A program made the position numbers and the translations under genes. A stretch of 64,000 nucleotides of DNA, from NCBI GenBank assembly GCA_958295745.1, contig OY282370.1, forward strand, positions 2,640,548 to 2,704,547, given 5' to 3'. Below are positions 41,872-50,145 of the stretch, one piece after another (position 1 is the first letter of the stretch; every line of letters starts with the position of its first letter). Below the pieces are notes generated by a model. That model had not been told where the DNA came from. It did no database searches and was given only the letters and a program-made list of their open reading frames with translations. The stretch comes from an uncultured Acidimicrobiia bacterium (GTDB lineage: Bacteria > Actinomycetota > Acidimicrobiia > Spongiisociales > Spongiisociaceae).

Positions 41872-43305
41872 TCAGTCCTCCAGCACCCAGAAGTCCTTGA
41901 CGCCGCCCCCCTGGCTGGAGTTGACCACCAGGCTGCCCCGGCGGAGGGCCACACGGCACAGGGCGCCGGGCGCGATGCGGGCCTCCCGGCCCTGCAGTAC
42001 GAAGGGCCGCAGGTCCACGCGGCGGGGTTCGAGGCCTCCTTCGATCAGGCAGGGGGAGCGGGACAGGGCGAGGGTCGGCTGGGAGATGTACCCGGCGGGG
42101 TCGGCGCGGAGGCGCCTCGCGAAATCCTCCCGTTCCTCGGGGGCGGCGTGGGGGCCGATCAGCATCCCGTAGCCCCCCGATTCGCCCACCTGTTTTACCA
42201 CCAGGTGCTCCAGGTTGTCGAGCGTGTACTCGAGATCCTCGGGGCGGCGGCACAGGTAGGTGTCGACGTTGGCCAACAGCGGCGCCTCGCCCAGGTAGTA
42301 GCGGATCATGTCGGGCACGTAGGCGTAGACGCTCTTGTCGTCGGCCACCCCGGTGCCGGGCGCGTTGACCAGGGACACGTTGCCGAGCCGGAAGGCATGC
42401 ATCAGCCCCGGCACGCCGAGCAGAGAGTCGGGGCGGAAGACCAGCGGGTCGAGGAAGTCGTCGTCGATGCGCCGGTATATGACGTCGACCCGGCGCAGGC
42501 CCGCCGTGGTGCGCATGTAGACGAAGCCGCCCTCCACCAGCAGGTCGCGCCCTTCCACCAGCTCCGCCCCGATCTGGCGGGCCAGGAACATGTGCTCGTA
42601 GAAGGCCGAGTTGTAGACGCCGGGGGTCAGGAGGGCGACGGTCGGATCGGAGCGCCCCTCCGGCGCCAGCTCGCGCAGCGTGTCGGCCAGGAGGCGGGGG
42701 TAGTTCTCCACCTCCCCGACCCGGGACCGCCGGTACAGGCGCCGGTAGGCCGCCTTGGTCACCTTGCGGACGGCCATCATGTACGACACCCCGGAGGGCA
42801 CCCGGACGTTGTCCTCCAGCACCTTGAACCCGTCGACGGTGCGCACCAGGTCGGTGCCGGCCACACCCACCCACACGCCCCCCGGGGCGGAGAAGCCCCG
42901 CATCTCGAGGCGGTAGTGAGGGCAGCCTCTCACCACCTCGGGCGGGACGACCCCGTCGCGGACGATGCGGGCCCCGCCGTAGACGTCCTCGAGGAACATG
43001 TTGATGGCCGCTAGGCGCTGCTCGAGGCCGAGGGTGAGGCGCCGCCATTCGCTCCCCGCCATGATCCTGGGTATGCAGTCGACAGGGATGATCCGCTCGT
43101 CGGTCTCGTCGTCCCCGTATACGGTGAAGGTGATGCCCTCGTTGGAGAAGGAACGGGAGACCCATTCCCCGACCGCCATGAGGCCGGCGGGGGAGAGTCC
43201 GTCCAGAGCCTCGTACAGAGGGCGGCAGTGCCGGCGGGGGCCGCCGTCGGCGTGGAACATCTCGTCGAAGACAGCGGGATCCAGATCGTAGGAGTCGAAG
43301 TTCAC
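41872..43305 (-). CDS. circularly permuted ATP-grasp type 2 protein
   Basis: About 477 residues from GTG at 43305 (VNFDSYDLDPAVFDEMFHAD). The frame extends another 34 codons upstream, but that part is Arg-rich and without family similarity. Landmarks are FTVYGDDETDERIIPVDCIPR, GVWVGVAGTDLVRTVDGF, VLEDNVRVPSGVSYM, NAPGTGVADDKSVYAYVP and VVKQVGESGGYGMLIGP. The family is predicted to ligate amino acids or peptides with ATP. It leads the operon with alpha-E and transglutaminase genes. No Shine-Dalgarno sequence is obvious, so the start is less certain than the gene. Confidence 0.85.
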   Translation of the reverse strand: MNFDSYDLDPAVFDEMFHADGGPRRHCRPLYEALDGLSPAGLMAVGEWVSRSFSNEGITFTVYGDDETDERIIPVDCIPRIMAGSEWRRLTLGLEQRLAAINMFLEDVYGGARIVRDGVVPPEVVRGCPHYRLEMRGFSAPGGVWVGVAGTDLVRTVDGFKVLEDNVRVPSGVSYMMAVRKVTKAAYRRLYRRSRVGEVENYPRLLADTLRELAPEGRSDPTVALLTPGVYNSAFYEHMFLARQIGAELVEGRDLLVEGGFVYMRTTAGLRRVDVIYRRIDDDFLDPLVFRPDSLLGVPGLMHAFRLGNVSLVNAPGTGVADDKSVYAYVPDMIRYYLGEAPLLANVDTYLCRRPEDLEYTLDNLEHLVVKQVGESGGYGMLIGPHAAPEEREDFARRLRADPAGYISQPTLALSRSPCLIEGGLEPRRVDLRPFVLQGREARIAPGALCRVALRRGSLVVNSSQGGGVKDFWVLED

Positions 43306-43528
43306 TGTGGGTTCCCCATCGGATGCGCCGGGGCCGTTGCGCCGTCGTGTTCTTTCCTTCGCCCGCCTCGCCCGAGTCCGATCATACCCGGCGCCGCGAT
43401 CGGACACCGGCGAGGCCGGGCGAGAAACCTTTCGATCCGGTAGAACGGGGCGGTTGCCGCAAGGGCGACCGGCGTCCTCCCGGTGTCGGCCGAGGGTGTC
43501 ACCGAGTCACCGCCCGACATGACCTACC

Positions 43529-44092
43529 TCACAGAGGGTGCGCCGCCGCGCCGCGCCGTATGTCAGTGGGAAGTGTTTCGCCACCGACGTCACCTGGCTC
43601 GCTCAGATCAACAGCGGGTAGGCCCAACCGTACCCGCTCCGCCAACCATCCCTGCACGACCACCCCTTTTATGGGGAAGAAGCGATTGCACCCATCACAA
43701 AGCAGACAACCATCTTGAGGGCCTCGACGGTCCTCCCAATCAAACGAATGCCTACAGAACGCCGGCGCCATCTTACGCATCTCCGTTCTCATCCAACCTA
43801 GATTCCGTTCCACTCTCTCCCCCGCTGCTTTAATCTCTGCCCCGGGGCTATATCCAACCCGAATCCAAAACGACAACCAGAACCTCGCCCGGAAAAACTT
43901 ACGCTGGATCTGTTCATCAACCTCCCCGTCTTCCCCAGCCTCTTTCTTGGCCTGCGCATGGGCAACTTGTCTTTTGTCGAATACGCGATCAGCTACCCGA
44001 CTCACGTAAACAGTAGACACTTGAAAAACTAGAATCCCCAAAGCAATCGACAGTACTGACGACAAAACTTCAACAACAACTTCCACCATCAC
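43529..44092 (-). CDS. membrane-anchored protein with a Cys-rich segment
   Basis: A 187-residue protein. One N-terminal hydrophobic helix (VLSSVLSIALGILVFQVSTVYV) is followed by a charged helical part and a segment with CRHSFDWEDR and CLLCDGC, whose Cys and His could bind zinc. GGAAGG lies six bases before the first ATG. GC is near 50%, well below neighbours, so the gene is probably acquired. No family is recognised. The C-terminal 25 residues overlap high-GC sequence and may be less reliable. Confidence 0.5.
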   Translation of the reverse strand: MMVEVVVEVLSSVLSIALGILVFQVSTVYVSRVADRVFDKRQVAHAQAKKEAGEDGEVDEQIQRKFFRARFWLSFWIRVGYSPGAEIKAAGERVERNLGWMRTEMRKMAPAFCRHSFDWEDRRGPQDGCLLCDGCNRFFPIKGVVVQGWLAERVRLGLPAVDLSEPGDVGGETLPTDIRRGAAAHPL

Positions 44093-44220
44093 GAACCTTC
44101 CTTTCTGTTATGTCTGGCACCGCGTCGGTACCCTTTCTTTCACCAGTGCCATCATCGGACATGGTCCAGGAACCAACCAAGCAGGTCCGGTTCAATCTCG
44201 GGCGGTCTGATCGGTCCGGC

Positions 44221-44643
44221 TCATGCCCCCACCATTCGCGACGCCCGGGGCGACCCGTGGGCAAGCAGCAGCAGCGCCCCGTCGTGGCACATCCACAGGC
44301 CCTCGGCCGCCTTGAACCACCTATGGGGCGGCGTCACCCGCAGGGCGGCGGCATCGGCGGGGCGGCGGGATCGGTAGGCCAGCACCTCGGGGGCGGGAGA
44401 GTGGATCGTGTCGAGCCGCCCTACCAGCTCGTAGTCACCGAACAGCCTCCCCATGGCCTCCCACGGGCCGCCGCCCTCGGCCCCCCGGAAGCGGATCTCC
44501 CGGCACGCCTCGCAGGCCATGACCCGGACGCCGCAGTAGTCCCCTCGCGCCACCGCATGGCCGGCGACGCACCCGCCGCGTCTCGGCAGGGGAAGATCGG
44601 TCCACTTGCCCCGGACGTTTCGGTTCTCGTTCATGGGAACCAT
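44221..44643 (-). CDS. hypothetical protein with paired cysteines
   Basis: About 140 residues from ATG 44643 (or 44634). Third codon positions are strongly G or C, as in real genes here. A Cys-rich first half (RGGCVAGHAVARGDYCGVRV followed by MACEACREI) suggests metal binding. No family is recognised and no good ribosome binding site precedes it. It is divergent from the methylase gene of the defence island, 152 bases away, and might be part of that island. Confidence 0.5.
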   Translation of the reverse strand: MVPMNENRNVRGKWTDLPLPRRGGCVAGHAVARGDYCGVRVMACEACREIRFRGAEGGGPWEAMGRLFGDYELVGRLDTIHSPAPEVLAYRSRRPADAAALRVTPPHRWFKAAEGLWMCHDGALLLLAHGSPRASRMVGA

Positions 44644-44795
44644 TGTCTCAGGGGGGTGCGACAAAAAGCGGCATCTCCCCGACCGAGGCCCGGAACAGGC
44701 ACCGCGGCGCACCCCCGGCCCGCCTCTTCGGTCCTGTCGCACCCGCCTGCGTATAGTATTTCGCGACCTTGGTTCGAGAAAAGGAGGGCGGCGGG

Positions 44796-47700
44796 GTGAT
44801 GATCGGTGCGGCCCATGACTTCCTGGCGGATCACGACCCGATCCTCTGGTCGGCGCCGCCGGGGTTCCCGCCTTCCCTGAGACCGGCGGGGATGTTCTCC
44901 CAGGACGCCCCCAGCGGCCTGGAGGTGGTGCTGGCGGAGGGCGACCGCAAGCCGTCCGCCGCCGATATGCGCAAAGGGTGGGAGAAACGCCGGGGCGGGC
45001 GGGCCAGCCCGGTGATGTTGGCGGTCTTCCATCCGACCCCGGACGGCGAGCGGGTTTCGCTGTGCGGGCCGACCGGCCGCCTGCCGGTGGTCCATCACGG
45101 CGTCGAACCCTCGCAGGCCGAGCGGCTGGCAGAGGTGGCGCTGGCCGAACCCAGCCATCATGCGGCCACCCGGTTCCTGTTGGCGGCCCTGCCGGAACTG
45201 GAATCCGAGGTGGCCGGGCTCCGCAACGTCGGCCTGCTGGCCACCCAGGAGCTGGTATCGGGAGTGCCGGAGATGCCCGAATGGCCCGCATCGGTCGAGC
45301 GGGCCGCCCCGTTGCTGGCCGAGCGGGGCCACAGGCTGGTGGAGAAGCTGGGGTACGGGGTCGAGAAACTAGACGTCAACACATGGATGCTCACCATCGA
45401 TAGACGCAACCGGGCGGTAGCGGTGTTCTGCGACGACGAAGAGCCCTTCGACGCCCCGGCTTCCCGGTTCGAGGGCGCCGCTCCGGTGTCCCGGGCGCTG
45501 GCGATGGCCGACCGCCAGAACGTGGACTGGGTGATCCTCACCCGTACTTCGGAGATCCGCCTCTACGCCGCCCGGCCTGACACCGGCGTGGGGCGCAAAG
45601 GCCGGGCCGAGACCTTCCTGGAGCTGAACCTGGCCCTGCTGCCCGAGGATCGGGCCGGCTACCTGCCCCTCCTGTTCTCGTCGTCCGCCCTCAGAGAGGA
45701 CGGAACCCTGGAGACGATCCTGGGCAACTCCGCCAGGTTCGCCGTCGAGCTGGCCGAGCGGCTGCGCGAACGGGTCTACTTCGAGGCGGTGCCGGCCCTG
45801 GCCAAGGCGGTCGCCGCCCGTATGGGTCTGTATCCCACCGACAAAGAGCTGGCGGAGGCCTACGAGCAGGTCATGGTGATCCTGTTCCGGCTGCTCTTCG
45901 TGGCCTACGCCGAGGACAAGGACCTGCTCCCCTACAGCACCAACCAGCACTATAAGGACCACTCCCTCAAGCGGATAGCGCGTCGCCTGCTCAATGACCG
46001 CCAAGAGGGCCGCGACCGATACGATATGCATGCCGACTCGCTGTGGAACGTAGTGCGGCTGCTCTGGAGGGCGGTCGATCAGGGAAATACCACCTGGGGG
46101 GTGCCCGCCTACGACGGTGGCCTCTTCTCCGAGGACCCGGATGTGAGTCGTTCGGGGGCGGCGCTGGCCGGGCTGCAAATCACCGACGCCGAGTTCGCCC
46201 CGGTGCTGGCCGGGCTGCTCATCGACGAGAGCCCCGAGGGGGAGGGGCCGGTGGACTTCCGGTCGCTGTCGGTGCGGGAGTTCGGCACCATATACGAAGG
46301 CCTCCTGGAGTCCCGTCTGGCGGTGGCGCAGGACGACCTCGCCGTTCGGAAGGTCAAAGGGCAGCCGATGTACGCCCCGGCCAGGGGCGATCAGGCGGTG
46401 GAGGTCGAGGCAGGGGAGGTGTTCCTGTACAACCGGTCGGGGGTGCGCAAGGCCACCGGCAGCTACTTCACCAAGCCGTTCGCCGTGGAGCATCTGCTCG
46501 ACCATGCCCTGGAACCTGCGCTCGATGCCCACATCACCCGGCTGGACGGGCTGCGGGAGGCCGGAGACGAAGCCGCCTTGGCCAAGGCCTTCTTCGATTT
46601 CCGCTGCGCCGACATCGCCATGGGTTCCGGTCATTTCCTGGTGGCGGCTCTGGACCGGATCGAGGCCCGACTGTCGGGCTGGCTGGCCCTGAACCGCGTT
46701 CCGGCGGTGGCCAACGAGCTGGACAGGCTGCGCAAGGCGGCGCTCGGCTCGTTGGGCGACCTGGGGATCGGCGTCGATATCGAATCCGGTTCGTTGCTGC
46801 GGCGCCAGGTGGCGAGGCACTGTGTGTACGGGGTGGACCTCAACCCGATAGCGGTGGAGCTGGCCCGCCTGGCCATCTGGGTGCACACCTTCGTCCCCGG
46901 CCTACCGTTGTCATTCCTCGATCACAACCTGGTGTGCGGCGACAGCCTCACCGGGGTGGGCACCCTCGACGAGGTGGTGGCCGCCTTCGACCCGGACGCC
47001 GACCCCGAGGTGCCCAGCCTGTTCCGCAGCCAGATCGAGGAGCTGCTGACCCGCGCAGAGCGGTCGCTGCGCCGCCTGGCCCGCACTTCAGACGCCACCA
47101 AGCGAGAGATAGAGGAAGCCCGCGCCGCCCATGCCGAGGCTCAGGAGGACGTGGCCGGCGCCAGGGCATTGTTCGACGTGTTGACAGCCCACCGCTCCGG
47201 TGCCTGCCCGTTGCCCGAGAACTATGACGAGGACACTTTCTTGGAGATGAGCCGATTCGAGGACATAGTCGAAGCGGTCAGCACGTTCAGGCCGGTCCAT
47301 TTCCCGGCTGCCTTCCCCGAAGTATTTCTGCGCGACCGGCCGGGTTTCGACTGCCTGATCGGAAACCCGCCGTGGGAGGAAGTAGTAGTATCAAGACATG
47401 TGTGGTGGGGTGTGCATCTACCTGGTGTTCGGGGTCTGCCGGTCAAGCGGATGAATGAGGCCATCGCCCGATTCCGGCGTACCCGGCCTGACCTTGAGGA
47501 GGAGTTTGATCTGTCGCTGTCCAAGTCGGCCGCGTTAAGGGCCATGTTGCGCAAAGTTTTCCCAAATCTAGGGGCCGGTCGTACAGATCTCTACAAGTCG
47601 TTCGCTTGGCGCAACTGGCAACTTATACGCGATCGGGGTGCTGCCGGTTTGGTGTTACCTCGCTCTGTGCTTCAATCGAAAGGATCTGGGCACTGGCGTA

Positions 47701-48368
47701 AGGCAGTGTTGCAGGGTGGGTCTTTCAACAAGGTCACCACGCTGGTTAACACCGATGGCTGGGTGTTCGACGACATACATCGTCAATACGTTGTGGCCTT
47801 GGTAGCTATCTGGAAGGTTACCGATGCAGATCGAGATATCGGTTTTGTTGGACATTTCTCCAATCATGCCAGATACCGGGCTCGTAGGGATGATGGTGAG
47901 GTGCGAGTGTCCGTAGCAGAGTTTCTCTCGTGGTCGGAAGATGCCAGCTTCCCACAACTGCCGGATTATCCAGGTGTGTTGCGGTTGTACAGGAAGTTTC
48001 GCTCCCATCTACGCCTGATACCCGTCAATAATGAAAGACTGGGCAGTGGTCCGTCCGTCCGTCCGTCCGTCCGTCCGACCGACCGACCGACCGACCGACC
48101 GACCGACCGACCGACCGACCGACCGACCGACCGACCGACCGACCGACCGACCGACGATGGCGGTTTCGCCCTCTGCAGGGCGATCTCAACTCCACCAAGG
48201 ACAAGCACAGATTCATCCTCGACGGTGGAGAGTCCGCCCGCACCGCGAGCTCGACTCTGCGAACGACAGGCACAGGTTTATCCTCGATCAGGGAGGAGGT
48301 GCCATGAACGAAGAGACGAGCCTTTGGCCGGTCTACAAAGGGGAGTCGTTCAACCTCTGGGAACCTGA
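44796..48368 (+). CDS. Eco57I-type DNA methylase, N-terminal part, phase-variable
   Basis: Starts at GTG 44796, eight bases after AAGGAGG (ATG 44799 also possible). The first 450 residues form an N-terminal region of the large Eco57I-type methylases. Then come ATGSYFTKPFAVEHLLDHAL, motif I DIAMGSGHFLVAALDRIEA (near 605), GVDLNPIAVELARLAIWVHT and motif IV FDCLIGNPPWEEV (near 856), indicating N6-adenine methylation. At 48049-48152 the frame enters a tetranucleotide tract encoding VRPS/DRPT units, and behind it this frame is nonsense, stopping at 48368. In the present state the target-recognition end is therefore not joined (1190 residues). Removing one repeat unit would fuse it to 48304-49053 as 1417 residues. 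GC falls right after the NPPW motif. Confidence 0.85.
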   Translation: MMIGAAHDFLADHDPILWSAPPGFPPSLRPAGMFSQDAPSGLEVVLAEGDRKPSAADMRKGWEKRRGGRASPVMLAVFHPTPDGERVSLCGPTGRLPVVHHGVEPSQAERLAEVALAEPSHHAATRFLLAALPELESEVAGLRNVGLLATQELVSGVPEMPEWPASVERAAPLLAERGHRLVEKLGYGVEKLDVNTWMLTIDRRNRAVAVFCDDEEPFDAPASRFEGAAPVSRALAMADRQNVDWVILTRTSEIRLYAARPDTGVGRKGRAETFLELNLALLPEDRAGYLPLLFSSSALREDGTLETILGNSARFAVELAERLRERVYFEAVPALAKAVAARMGLYPTDKELAEAYEQVMVILFRLLFVAYAEDKDLLPYSTNQHYKDHSLKRIARRLLNDRQEGRDRYDMHADSLWNVVRLLWRAVDQGNTTWGVPAYDGGLFSEDPDVSRSGAALAGLQITDAEFAPVLAGLLIDESPEGEGPVDFRSLSVREFGTIYEGLLESRLAVAQDDLAVRKVKGQPMYAPARGDQAVEVEAGEVFLYNRSGVRKATGSYFTKPFAVEHLLDHALEPALDAHITRLDGLREAGDEAALAKAFFDFRCADIAMGSGHFLVAALDRIEARLSGWLALNRVPAVANELDRLRKAALGSLGDLGIGVDIESGSLLRRQVARHCVYGVDLNPIAVELARLAIWVHTFVPGLPLSFLDHNLVCGDSLTGVGTLDEVVAAFDPDADPEVPSLFRSQIEELLTRAERSLRRLARTSDATKREIEEARAAHAEAQEDVAGARALFDVLTAHRSGACPLPENYDEDTFLEMSRFEDIVEAVSTFRPVHFPAAFPEVFLRDRPGFDCLIGNPPWEEVVVSRHVWWGVHLPGVRGLPVKRMNEAIARFRRTRPDLEEEFDLSLSKSAALRAMLRKVFPNLGAGRTDLYKSFAWRNWQLIRDRGAAGLVLPRSVLQSKGSGHWRKAVLQGGSFNKVTTLVNTDGWVFDDIHRQYVVALVAIWKVTDADRDIGFVGHFSNHARYRARRDDGEVRVSVAEFLSWSEDASFPQLPDYPGVLRLYRKFRSHLRLIPVNNERLGSGPSVRPSVRPTDRPTDRPTDRPTDRPTDRPTDRPTDDGGFALCRAISTPPRTSTDSSSTVESPPAPRARLCERQAQVYPRSGRRCHERRDEPLAGLQRGVVQPLGT
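48049..48152. repeat. tetranucleotide tract (GTCC)7(GACC)19
   Basis: 26 four-base units in 104 bp: seven GTCC then nineteen GACC. All three forward frames through it are open. Each gained or lost unit shifts the frame by one base, the classic arrangement for slipped-strand phase variation as in type III and IIG methylases of Haemophilus and Helicobacter. Repeat number in an assembly of this kind may be imprecise. Confidence 0.95.
48180..48296 (+). repeat. 65-bp imperfect tandem duplication with frame change
   Basis: Copy one (48180-48231) and copy two (48245-48296) match at 38 of 52 positions. The period, 65, is not a multiple of three. Copy one encodes GDLNSTKDKHRFILD in one frame and copy two RELDSANDRHRFILD in another, so the same peptide can be reached from two tract lengths. 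Confidence 0.8.
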
Positions 48369-49053
48369 TACAGGTATTTACTACGCCTCGGTTGATTCAG
48401 CGGCGATCACCGAACATCTGCAATGCAAACGCAAGCGCCAGCATCGCTATACGAGGTCGCCGTTCAGTGAGTTTATATGGGAGTGGATTGATGACCCGGA
48501 TACCCTACCTTGTCTACGACCTCGTATAGCCTTCCGCGACGTAACTAACGCTATAGACACCCGTACAATAATCACTGCGCTGGTACCTGGTGCACGGGTG
48601 ATCACAGATCAAGGCCCCTATCTACTACTGATCCAGGGGACAGAAAGAGAAGAAGCCTTTTTACTAGGTTTACTCTCCTCAATGATATTAGATTGGTATG
48701 CTCGTCGGGTTGTTGCATTGCATATAACTTTCCATATTCTCGAAAATTTTCCAATCCCGGCTCCCGATCTCGACGAAGATACTGTCGCGCGTCGGGTGGT
48801 GGAGATCGCCGGACGTCTGGCCGCGGTAGACGACCGATTCACCGAGTGGGCAGAAGCGGTGGAAGTACCGGTCGGTTCGGTTACTGATGAGGACACCAAA
48901 CAGGATCTAATCTGCGAATTGGACGCCTGCGTGGCTTACCTATACGGTCTCGACGAAAACGATTTGGCCATCATCTACGAGACTTTCCACGAAAAAACCG
49001 ACTACTCTGAGCGCCACGCGGCAGTGCTTGAGCACTTCAGGAGGATCACATGA
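48304..49053 (+). CDS. methylase C-terminal (target recognition) part, separate frame
   Basis: A 249-residue segment that belongs to the end of the Eco57I-type methylase: PVYKGESFNLWEPDTGIYYA, then IAFRDVTNAIDTRTIITALV and a helical tail with LHITFHILENFPIPAPDLDE. GGAGGAGG five bases before ATG 48304 makes it a good independent start, and the stop of the alternative upstream frame overlaps it (ATGA, 48304-48307). It may be made as a coupled separate subunit or, after loss of one repeat unit, as a fused C-terminus. GC is about 50%, lower than the methylase core. Its stop overlaps the next gene (ATGA). Confidence 0.8.
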   Translation: MNEETSLWPVYKGESFNLWEPDTGIYYASVDSAAITEHLQCKRKRQHRYTRSPFSEFIWEWIDDPDTLPCLRPRIAFRDVTNAIDTRTIITALVPGARVITDQGPYLLLIQGTEREEAFLLGLLSSMILDWYARRVVALHITFHILENFPIPAPDLDEDTVARRVVEIAGRLAAVDDRFTEWAEAVEVPVGSVTDEDTKQDLICELDACVAYLYGLDENDLAIIYETFHEKTDYSERHAAVLEHFRRIT

Positions 49054-49757
49054 CCAAACAACAGGAACATGTAGGATGTATTGATGGGAAGACCATCGTT
49101 CTACACCGTCAATCTGGCGATGTTATACTTACTTTCAGGGGAGTAGAAGCCCGGCTTTCAAGAGAAGGAGCAGTCCGTCTCGCTGATCTACTTGTGTCGC
49201 GTCCTGACCCGGTGCAATCTCCTGTTGTGTCGCCGCCAGTAGATATTATAAAACGCCGTGAGACCATCGCTGATCTCATAGAAGCAGACCTTATCATAAC
49301 TGAAACCGTCCTTATTATGACATACCGTGGTAAAGACCACACGGCCACAGTAACGGATGATGGATTGCTTGATATCAACGGGCACAAAGAAGAGACGCCG
49401 TCGGGTGCCGGTAAGCGGGTGACCGGTCAAGAATGTGATGGATGGCAGGTATGGAGTGTCCGCGGTGGGCAACGGTTGGTACATCTCCGGTGGAGATTAC
49501 GGGCGCTCCGATTTCTAGGCGATGACCACGGATACGCCCACGGAACGATTGGTGAGAAACGGATGATTGCTAAGGGATGGGTTCAGTACGCCTTAAATAA
49601 TGGATTCAAACCGGAGGTCAGCAATGAAGAAGTGGCCGAGGATTACCTGACCGACCGGCAGTTGAAGAGCGATTACCGGTATGCAGATACTACCCTCCGT
49701 AGCTACCGGGGCCATCTTCGTCATTGGTTCAAGTGGTGTAAAGCCAACAATTGGTAA
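49050..49757 (+). CDS. RAMA-domain protein
   Basis: A 235-residue protein. Residues about 72-150 follow the RAMA (restriction adenine methylase associated) pattern: LIEADLIITETVLIMTYRGK, ATVTDDGLLDINGHKEETPS, and then GQECDGWQVWSVRGGQRLVH, found in modification systems and thought to recognise DNA. The C-terminal 80 residues are basic and aromatic. The start overlaps the methylase stop (ATGA, 49050-49053), so it is in the same operon. It probably helps target recognition or controls the system. GC is low like the methylase C-terminus. Confidence 0.7.
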   Translation: MTKQQEHVGCIDGKTIVLHRQSGDVILTFRGVEARLSREGAVRLADLLVSRPDPVQSPVVSPPVDIIKRRETIADLIEADLIITETVLIMTYRGKDHTATVTDDGLLDINGHKEETPSGAGKRVTGQECDGWQVWSVRGGQRLVHLRWRLRALRFLGDDHGYAHGTIGEKRMIAKGWVQYALNNGFKPEVSNEEVAEDYLTDRQLKSDYRYADTTLRSYRGHLRHWFKWCKANNW

Positions 49758-49797
49758 GCCGATCCGTTGATCCGCCATCAACTTGGAGTAGGTACTG

Positions 49798-50037
49798 ATG
49801 GTTGCCAACCGAGTGGGTCGGACGGTGGCCGACTCGCTTGGTCATGTCAACGAAGTCCGGCTCCTGCTGGGTGCGGAACCGCTTCGCCGTAAAACCGCTG
49901 AGTGGGACTTGCTCAGGTTTAACAAACTAGGACAACGTGCTATAATTTACTTTCTGGGCTGTAAGTCGCTTTGGGTCACCGAGGTGCATCGGTCTAGCCA
50001 AGTCGGGGCCTGCTTTGGCGGGCCCCGACTTCTATAA
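49798..50037 (+). pseudogene. relic of a second helicase N-terminus
   Basis: The frame starts MVANRVGRTVADSLGHVNEV and goes on RLLLGAEPLRRK. It matches the start of the intact helicase at 50146 (VNRGGRTVADSLNGF, and then DHVTGARILLGAAPAPPEKRR) but lacks the 36 codons between. In the intact gene GGCCGACTCGCT occurs twice, at 50217 and 50325, 108 bp apart; the relic has it once (49827), so the loss fits recombination between these repeats. Similarity ends after about 35 codons. It is a decayed duplicate, not a working gene. Confidence 0.75.
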
Positions 50038-50145
50038 GGATTACCTTATGTTCAAAGTGTTTCCAGGTTTTGATTTGACTAGATTCATTCCGCCAGAGCA
50101 TCTTGTGTGGCAGGCGGTCTGTCAACTCCTTGGTAGAGTCCGAGG

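Noticed and set aside
40877-43165. Single long minus-strand gene joining alpha-E with upstream sequence
   Set aside because: The extra part is a shadow of the ATP-grasp gene. The true alpha-E start at 41866 carries the family N-terminus.
48049-48152. Tetranucleotide tract as a pure assembly artefact
   Set aside because: Two different unit types in a clean order, open in all forward frames inside a methylase gene, fit a real simple-sequence repeat. The exact number is still uncertain.
48049-48152. CRISPR array
   Set aside because: Units are four bases without spacers. No repeat-spacer pattern occurs elsewhere in the window.
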